Source: Mytilus galloprovincialis (Eukaryota; Mollusca; Bivalvia; Mytilida; Mytilidae). From it: a DNA stretch of 64,000 bases. Location: contig NC_134850.1 of the NCBI RefSeq assembly GCF_965363235.1, positions 40,854,602 to 40,918,601 on the forward strand, in the 5' to 3' direction. How positions within the stretch are numbered: the stretch's first letter is position 1; each line of letters opens with the position of its first letter. The notes under the pieces are model-generated. The model was not told the origin of the DNA. It searched no databases and was given only the letters and a program-made list of their open reading frames with translations. The translations under genes were made by a program, and so were the position numbers. Positions 59,001-64,000 of this stretch are shown here, piece after piece.

Positions 59001-60090
59001 TACCGATGAGACAAACATCCACAAATATACTAAAGAATAATAGTTTTAACAACTATATACGATCGTTTTTTTAAGGTTTTTTTTATATTTATTTTTATTG
59101 ACTCCTTCAGCAGACAGTTGTCTGAATTTTGGTCAACCAATTGAAAGTTATATTTGTATTTTTATTTTATTGACTCTTTCTGCATGTAAAGTTGTCTGAA
59201 TATTGGTCTACAACATTAGATTTTTACTTTTCATGATAATTAAATGACAATCATCATACTGTTGGTTATTTTTTATTTTAGATACCACTTCACCTTATGC
59301 TTGCACTGGACAGTCTTCGCCGAACACTTATTCATCTCCTGTAGTAAGTGTAGGAGCAAATTGCACCGCAACATCGACAGAATCGAGTTGCACTGCAACG
59401 ACAACTGAATCGAGTTGCACCGCAACATCGACCGAATCGAGTTGCACTGCAACAACAACCACAATGTCAACTTTGACGGAAATATCAACTTTTGTAAGTT
59501 GCACTGTAACATCGATAGACTTGGGTTGCATTTCAACAACTAAAATAAAGTCAAGTTACCTCACTTCGGCATACGCATCCAATGCTATTGAGATTGGACA
59601 AAGTGACACATTTCACGACTTATTATCGGAAAGTTTTAACATCGGCTTCGTATCAGCATCATCAATAATGTTAGACTCGAGCATTTACAATGATATAAGC
59701 ATCGATTCGTCATTGGGTAATAATCTTGCGTCCGGTAATTTACCAACATTGGCAGCAAACGACCTTCAAAAAAAGATTGAAAGTCTAACAAAAGCAATCG
59801 AAGTTGACAGGAGACAAACCAGCAATTTCTTAAGAAAATTTTACAGTGCAAGTGACCCTAGGACATCCTCAGCAGTGATTGGAGCGTTCGGAGTAATATT
59901 GTTTTCTTTAATAACGATTGTTATTATTGGTTTAGATGTTCCTATTCTGATTTTAAATCTTAAAACTACCTTCAATCGTTTAAGAGACGTTGTCAACAGA
60001 AGCGAATCTATTCAAAACAATAACGACAACAGATCTGAAATGTCTAATGCTTCAGAAAAACATGTAAAAGATTCACATATTTACGTCTAA
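38020..60090 (+). CDS. Single-pass membrane C-type lectin-like protein, four exons
   Basis: Exons 38020-38062, 55019-55208, 56261-56490 and 59282-60090 join in phases 1, 2 and 1 to about 423 residues. Order: signal peptide (MTSWIYLFITIEIS); a long-form C-type lectin domain, about residues 25-153, with the N-terminal Cys pair (LSVC, GACYWV), the core cysteines in AVKCGENGG, SQVCVV, TAPC and ACSC, and the VYIGV version of WIGL; a Thr/Ser/Cys-rich stalk; a TM helix at about 352-376; and a tail of about 45 residues ending HIYV. The EPN-type motif is E116-P117-S118 and the WND position is W137-H138-T139, so calcium-dependent sugar binding by the usual site is doubtful. Probably a cell-surface recognition receptor. 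Exons 2-4 fit tightly; exon 1 is assigned by phase across a 17-kb intron. Confidence 0.7.
38440..38720 (+). repeat. Dispersed repeat family B
   Basis: Landmarks are 'cccaagtcgggaccatctgg', 'ttagtcttgtatg', 'tttgacgtcca', 'gaagacccatcgttggcctt cggctgttg' and 'ctttgaaatattcacgattt'. Confidence 0.8.
39398..39655. repeat. Palindrome-rich repeat, left inverted copy
   Basis: GATAATCACAATTTATCGGG, CGGTCGACCATTATAGATGT and ACGGCGTAAAGTATACTTTA recur in reverse complement at about 54720-54850, where a 43-bp stretch is identical. Short perfect palindromes are dense: CGTAAAGTATACTTTACG, and GTAAATGCATTTAC twice. A second start motif (AACGCGGGAACCACATTATT) repeats at about 39590. Confidence 0.8.
39660..41105. 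other. AT-rich intronic DNA
   Basis: No exon is recognised. An AT-only run with 'acatatatataatatatatg' lies near 40090. The DNA would be in intron 1 of the lectin-like gene. Confidence 0.4.
41106..42075. repeat. Diverged tandem repeat, period about 186 bp, five copies
   Basis: 'cattgacaatcatatt' or a close variant stands at 41135, 41320, 41507, 41693, 41873 and 42061, spacings of 180-188 bp. Between them 'ccatgttaccttcaatggtt tga', 'cgatgatatagtgatg' and 'gtttgctagtataatagtat aac' recur in order. The divergence between copies marks this as an old array. Confidence 0.85.
42079..42232. repeat. 51-bp tandem repeat, three copies, each a hairpin
   Basis: AGGTCTTT stands at 42081, 42132 and 42183. 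Each unit includes GGTCTTTCCAC...GTGGAAAGACC, an inverted repeat around 'ctctcc' or similar. It abuts the 186-bp array directly. Confidence 0.85.
42233..43047. other. Non-repetitive segment between arrays
   Basis: An 80-codon frame at 42310-42552 has several cysteines (for example LHCKCYLPEHCFPC) but no splice context or family I recognise. The remainder resembles dispersed mussel repeat DNA. Confidence 0.3.
43048..52012. repeat. 31-bp satellite with higher-order repeats, about 275 monomers
   Basis: The monomer is of the type TGATGAATATCCTATAGTCA followed by TAGCAGTTACT, with a strict 31-bp period (for example ACTTGATG at 44590, 44621, 44652). Variant monomers (ATTCAAATAAGGGAATTG, 'gaagatccttaatgaa', 'cagggacttggtgaat') recur in a fixed order, giving higher-order units. 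TACGAGAATGG recurs at 43271, 43581 and 43860, spacings of 310 and 279 bp, or ten and nine monomers. The array is interrupted once, by the element at 43991-44433. It sits in the proposed first intron of the lectin-like gene. Confidence 0.95.
43991..44433. mobile_element. 443-bp foldback MITE inserted in the 31-bp satellite
   Basis: GAATGAAATTCAAAACAGTG opens the element and its exact complement closes it, with arms of about 200 bp meeting near 44210. TA flanks both sides (43989-43990 and 44434-44435), and removing the element plus one TA restores the satellite text 'cagttaaatgatg'. A 2-bp TA duplication points to Tc1/mariner-type mobilisation. No transposase is encoded. Confidence 0.9.
52040..52425 (+). 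repeat. Dispersed repeat family A, long copy
   Basis: It runs from 'ctgatgatataagctttttt' through 'tgtactgttttatcactgtc', 'cctgtcccaagtcaggatcc', 'cagtggttgtcgtttgttg' and 'gaaggccatatggtaacat' to 'atcattggcgatcatactac atctt'. It directly follows the satellite. Confidence 0.8.
52426..54640. other. AT-rich intronic DNA with homopolymer runs
   Basis: About 52660-52900 has many T and A runs with 'ccccccgccccccc'-type stretches and overlapping spurious frames on both strands. About 53280-53400 is similar. I see no exon of the lectin-like gene here. Confidence 0.4.
54640..54855. repeat. Palindrome-rich repeat, right inverted copy
   Basis: This is the inverted partner of 39398-39500. CCGTAAAGTATACTTTACGC, CGTACATCTATAATGGTCGA and CCGATAATCTATCATTGTCG are the reverse complements of the left copy, about 85% similar over 100 bp with an identical core. 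Confidence 0.8.
55019..55208 (+). CDS. Lectin-like gene, exon 2 (N-terminal half of the lectin domain)
   Basis: The acceptor is ATTACTCTTTAG|AT and the donor is TTGATATC|GTTAGT, phase 2. It encodes LIPAQTLSVCDILG through AVKCGENGGIPARV to FLADLIS. An upstream ATG at 54979 lies in the polypyrimidine part of the intron and is not a start. Confidence 0.8.
55310..55700 (+). repeat. Dispersed repeat family A, near full-length copy
   Basis: It includes 'tgttgtactgttacaccact', 'gcctgtctcgagtcaggagg', 'aggccgttagttttctcgtt', 'gaaggccgtacgatgaccta' and the end 'tggagagctgtctcattagc aatcataccacatctt'. It lies in intron 2 of the lectin-like gene. Confidence 0.85.
55958..56220 (-). repeat. Dispersed repeat family A, reverse copy
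   Basis: The plus strand shows 'gatgaggtatgaacgccaat', 'gacacaactctccatccaag' and 'acagtacggtcttcaacacc', the reverse of the family 3' part. It resembles the copy at 16.2 kb most closely. Confidence 0.8.
56261..56490 (+). CDS. Lectin-like gene, exon 3 (C-terminal half of the lectin domain)
   Basis: The acceptor is AAATATTTTTCAG|T and the donor is TGTAATATGA|GTAGGT, phase 1. It encodes DVYIGVTKTG, NWNDHEPS, SQVCVVAEK, KWHTAPC and YYVACSCN. Confidence 0.85.
57040..59022. repeat. 65-bp satellite, about 30 copies, in the lectin-like gene
   Basis: The unit ACATTGAGATGTGGTATGGT, TACCGATGAGACAAACATCC, ACATGTGACCAAATGACAAG, ATAAA repeats every 65 bp with very few changes. Its middle is a variant of the family A end 'gatgtggtatgattgccaat gagacaactctcca', and the first units at 57040-57130 are intermediate. 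It lies in intron 3 of the lectin-like gene. Confidence 0.95.
59282..60090 (+). CDS. Lectin-like gene, exon 4 (stalk, TM helix, tail)
   Basis: The acceptor is TTTTTATTTTAG|AT; 269 codons end at TAA 60088-60090. It encodes a Thr/Ser/Cys stalk, a region with a predicted helical stretch (DLQKKIESLTKAIEVDRRQT), the TM helix AVIGAFGVILFSLITIVIIG and a polar tail with NRSESIQNNN. The last residues IYV could act as a class II PDZ ligand, which is speculative. Confidence 0.8.
59362..59460. repeat. 27-bp coding repeat, about 3.5 copies
   Basis: In-frame units encode CTATSTESS, each starting with a cysteine, and the bases change mostly at silent or Thr/Ser positions. It is part of the stalk, in exon 4. 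Confidence 0.9.
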
Positions 60091-61784
60091 TAATTGACTA
60101 AAATTCGATATGTTGCGCATGCTCCTACGCAGTTTTTAAAAATATTTACAACTAGTAGGTTCATTTCTCATTCTTATTCCAGTCCTCTCTTACCTGCAAT
60201 TAAAATAACAAATTCTATATAGGTTATTCTGTACCAAAATTGATTGACATCTCGGTATGTAAAAATATTACACAAATCTTAAATTTTCTTACAAAATTGA
60301 TACATATCATTACCTATCATACTTAAACGGTAAAAACAAAAACAAAACATCTTAACATTTAAATCTGTGGAGTAATTTTCTTTCGTTCTCCATAAATAGA
60401 CCATGACAAATTGCATCGTCTGTAATTGCAAAAGTAATAGCTTTTCTAAGATTAAAAAAAAAATGTAATTGAAAAGTAATAGCTTTTTTAAAATGCGTGC
60501 AACAAGAAAATTGCAATTGGACGAAAAGTGGGTTAGCTTTTCTAAAAAGCTTCTCATTGATAAAGAGCCTTTCTATATTGAAAAAGAGCCGATAATATAA
60601 AAAATGTCCTTTTTTTTTGTATCGTTGTTTTTCTCTGTCTAATGTCATGGCATCAAATATCAGATACATTTAGTGGGCATCATTTCAATGACAAAAGGAT
60701 ACTTTTTTATGTACTTATCTGGTCTAAAGGGTTAAGTAACCTTTTTTCTCATCAGATGGTATCCGTCGTCCATCTACAGGACCAAATTTAACCAAAGTAT
60801 CAAACATGTGTCCAATGACCCTGCCTGACAACCAAAATGGCCGACATATCTAAAATACAAACATGTGGATAAAATGCAAGTTTTGTTTTTGATTTTGAAA
60901 ACTGTTATGATAAGAGAAAATCTGACTGTCCCAAACATGTTCAGAATATTGAGCTCTACCAATTGTCCATTACGTCAAAACTTAAATGACGAAGTATAAC
61001 AAAAATACCGAACTCTGAAAAAAATTCAAATCGGAAAATCCCTTATCAAATGGCAAAATCAAGAGCTCAAACACATTGTACGAATGGATTACATATTTTT
61101 GACTTTGTACAGGCATATCTTTATGTAGAAAATGGTTGATTAAACCTGGTTTTATAGCTAGATAAACTTCTCACTTGTATGTCAGTTGTATACAATTACA
61201 TTATCTTGACAACGTTTTGTGAACAAAACAAACAGACATAACAGGTAAAAGTTTCAAAAGCACGGGTGCAGCAGTCAACATTGTGTTATAATCTAAATCA
61301 CATTAAAAAAACAAGGAAAACATAAAAAGAAATAAAACAAAGCACATTAGCAAAAACGAAACACAGGAATGCAAAACCTTACCATAGCACAATAACACTA
61401 TGACGGGATGTATAAGTACCTAGCCACGTGAAATGAATATTACCAAAATAGACTAAACAGTGAAAGTAATAGTTTAAAAGGACAATAAAAGAATACTATT
61501 TCACGTTATTAATTAAGATGACAAACAACGACAGTACCAATGATTTATACTCCAAAGACCATCGTGTATTATTTGTGAAGTTGATACAGAATATTCATCA
61601 ATAAGGTCTTGTTATCTTCCGGGGAACTTATTTAGAAAAAAAGCGAAACGTTCTTTGATATACCTCTAATTGAACACTGGTGACGTTTTAAAAAGTCTGA
61701 GTAGCAGCTGCAAGCTCTTGAATACCGAATGAGTTGGGAAATGTATATCCCATATGCAGGTGAAGTTGGAATATTGCTCACAAA
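60091..61784. other. 3' UTR and downstream non-coding DNA
   Basis: The first few hundred bases are likely 3' UTR of the lectin-like gene; no clear AATAAA is close. About 60725-61080 is an old fragment of the dispersed element better preserved at 61785-62492 ('caaccaaaatggccgacat', 'aaaatctgactg'). No exon is supported. Confidence 0.4.
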
Positions 61785-62492
61785 TTAGGATAGTCTCATT
61801 TGTCATAGATTCTGGTACTGAGATGACCGCCAACCAACCAAGATGTCCGCCATGACTAAAAATAGAACATAGGGGTAAAATGTAGATTTTGGCTTATAAA
61901 TCTGAAACCAGATTTTAGAATTTAGAGCAAATCTGACTGGTTAAATTGTTAAGCAAGTCAAGATCTATCTGACCTGAAATTTTGAGACGAATCAGACAAC
62001 TGGTTGTTGGATTGCTGCCCCTGAATTAGTAATTTTTAAGGAAATTTTACCGTTTTTGGTTATTATCTTGAATATTTTTATAGATAAAGATAAACTTTAA
62101 ACAGCAATAATGTTCAGCAAAATAAGATCTACAAATAGGTCAACAGAACCAAAATTGTCAGTTGATCCTTTAAGGAGTTATTGTCCTTTATAGTAATTAT
62201 TTTACAATTTTCATAAATTTTGTAAATTTTTGTAAATTTTTACAAATATATTCCTCTGTTACTAACGGGCCAAGTTCATAATAGATAGAGATAATTGTAA
62301 GTAGCAAGAACGTTCAGTCTTTACTAAAGTAAGAACTTCAAACACATCACCATCACCAAAACACAATTTTGTCATGAATCCATTTGTGTCCTTTGTTTAA
62401 AAGAGGGACGAAAGATACCAAAGGGACAGTTTATTTAATATGCACAAAGACCAAGGTGAGCGACACAGGCTCTTAAGAGTCTCTAGTTCAAT
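61785..62492 (+). repeat. Dispersed element ending in a short hairpin
   Basis: It contains 'gatgaccgccaaccaaccaa', 'ctggttgttggattgctgcc', 'aataatgttcagcaaaataa g' and ends 'ccaaggtgagcgacacaggc' followed by CTCTTAAGAGTCTCTAG, which folds on itself. This is the look of a common mussel repeat. Confidence 0.6.
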
Positions 62493-63440
62493 TTCACATG
62501 GGGAATATTGCATTTACTTATTTCAAGTTTGTTTGTGCTAGAACATTTTGAACAAATCCCCCTGTTCAAGTTTCTGAGCTCTGCATTAATAGATTTAATA
62601 ATCGGAATATTAGTGGAAAGTAGAACTTGATCAAAGCATACATCAATATATTTCAACAGGTAGGCTGCATGAATTATCTTTGAAACAAACCCCACAAAAT
62701 GCATACACAATAAGTGGATCATTTTATATTAACAACTATTTCAATATCTATACGTACAAACAGACAGTATCCACCTAAAAAAAACTGTCAAAGCTCTACT
62801 TTTTTGACTGACGTGCTTAACCTATAATGCAACGTGCCCTTCTATCTAGTAACACGATTCTCGCTTCTAAAAGATGTTTAAGTCGACAAGCTTTTTTGAA
62901 AATCTAAAACTTATTGAATTTGATGGACATGTATATAAACAGAGGTATCATGTTGAAGACGAGATATGTGTCAAAACGTTACAAAAGATTTGTCGCAGAA
63001 CTGACAGCTATTTTTATTTAAAACTTACATTGGTCTAACAGTTCTTGTATTCTTCCGCTGACATTGATAAATTAAGCAAGATATATGATCAGGGTTGTTT
63101 TTGTATTAGGGGGTATTCTCAAATTGAGATTCTAGTGTGCAGAATAAATTTTCGGTAAGTAAAGTCAGTATTCATTTACTATATTTTCAACTAAAATCTT
63201 TTGTCACGTTAAGTTTTAGTTGAAATCAAAATAAATACAAAAACGATGAAATATTTTTTTGTTTATTAAATTGTATATAAATATTATCTTTGAAGTGTAA
63301 GGGAATATTTGAAGTTTGGCCCTTTGCTGTTTATGAATGAAACATCACAAACAAGAGTTTGTGTGACACCATGCTCCGCTCGCATTATCTAATGCCCATA
63401 TTCAGCAAACCTAGAAATTAGGGTAAAACTCATAATTTGC
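62493..63440. other. Non-coding AT-rich DNA
   Basis: I see no exon, RNA gene or clear repeat in this stretch. Confidence 0.4.
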
Positions 63441-63715
63441 CACTGTTTCAGGTTAGAGTGAAGGTTTTCGCCTGTTTAAAAAACGTTTAAACCCGATGTA
63501 TGTTTTTGCACTTGTCCCAAGTCAGGAACCTTTTGTTCAGTGGCTGTCGTTTGTTGGTGTGGTTTATAAGTGTCATTTTAGGACCTTTTATAGCTTAATG
63601 TTCGATGTGAGTCAATGCTTCGTGTTGAAGGCCATATTTTGACCTATAATGGTTTACATTTTTTAAGTTACAACTAAGATGGAGAGTTGTCTCATTGGCA
63701 ATCATACCGCATTTG

Positions 63716-63716
<1 letters not shown>
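63440..63716 (+). repeat. Dispersed repeat family A
   Basis: It has 'cttgtcccaagtcaggaacc', 'tcagtggctgtcgtttgttg', 'gaaggccatattttgaccta' and ends 'gagttgtctcattggcaatc ataccgcattt'. Confidence 0.8.

Positions 63717-63717
<1 letters not shown>

Positions 63718-63756
<39 letters not shown>
63718..63756. repeat. (TA)n microsatellite
   Basis: About 19 TA units directly follow the end of a family A copy, then GTGTGT. The position suggests growth from the repeat's simple tail. Confidence 0.95.
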
Positions 63757-63762
<6 letters not shown>

Positions 63763-64000
63763 ACTAAGTGTCAAGTTGAAGTGACTTCACTTATAAATAC
63801 CTCAACTTAAAGGAATACTCAGATTAAATATGTAAAATTTGACTTGCCTGACCCATAGATATAGGATATTTTATGTCTGACCGTTGTAAAAAGTGCTTTT
63901 GAATGCTTTTGATAACCAATTGCCATAAGGCTTGTCGACTAAACATTTAAATTGAATTGATATATAAAAAAGGCAACTGTGGTGGTATTACGCAATGGCT

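Noticed and set aside
56892-59052. Open frames on the minus strand of the 65-bp satellite and its edge
   Set aside because: They read repeat sequence; 65 is not a multiple of three and the frames shift every unit.

Overview
The window looks like a piece of a bivalve nuclear genome, most probably a marine mussel (Mytilus or a close relative). It is AT-rich and intron-rich, with long stretches of non-coding DNA. It contains several dispersed repeat families that I recognise from mussel sequence, plus Helitrons, MITE-like elements and large satellite arrays. Almost all short open frames in it are chance frames or read through repeats. I can support four protein-coding genes, only one of them (the CRT-like gene) with an uninterrupted spliced frame and every coding exon confidently placed.

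Layout. (1) 1-119 (+) is the last coding exon of eIF4G (C-terminal W2 domain), followed by its 3' UTR to about 1.1 kb. (2) 4.0-8.05 kb holds a 45-bp satellite of about 54 units and a 64-bp repeat, bracketed by inverted copies of a palindromic motif. (3) 10.2-14.85 kb holds a tRNA-related SINE, a Helitron and locally duplicated DNA upstream of the next gene. (4) 15087-17202 (+) is a four-exon gene for a small secreted protein that I do not recognise. A 20-bp tandem repeat in exon 3 is present in three copies and breaks the frame, while two copies would keep it open. (5) 23994-31796 (-) is a complete four-exon gene for a CRT-like (chloroquine-resistance-transporter-like) membrane transporter of 405 residues. 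It has an N-terminal acidic dileucine motif typical of lysosomal sorting. Its introns carry a Helitron, a PIF/Harbinger-like element and decayed copies of the end of exon 1. (6) 32.3-35.4 kb is a nest of repeats: a dispersed element split by an inverted Helitron, a hairpin, and a nearly identical 266-bp tandem duplication. (7) 38020-60090 (+) is a single-pass membrane C-type lectin-like gene of about 423 residues. Its proposed first intron is 17 kb and contains about 9 kb of a 31-bp satellite with higher-order structure, and its last intron contains a 65-bp satellite. The link from the signal-peptide exon to the lectin exons is an inference from splice phase. (8) 60.1-64 kb is non-coding and repeat-derived.

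The genes show no sign of acting together; they are ordinary metazoan neighbours. The most striking features are structural: satellite arrays lying between inverted termini, a MITE that landed precisely in a satellite with a TA target duplication and kept the array register, a hammerhead-ribozyme-like core in a dispersed repeat, and the frame-setting 20-bp repeat in the secreted-protein gene. Exon boundaries were called by eye from splice sites, phase and protein logic; no transcript or database evidence was used.
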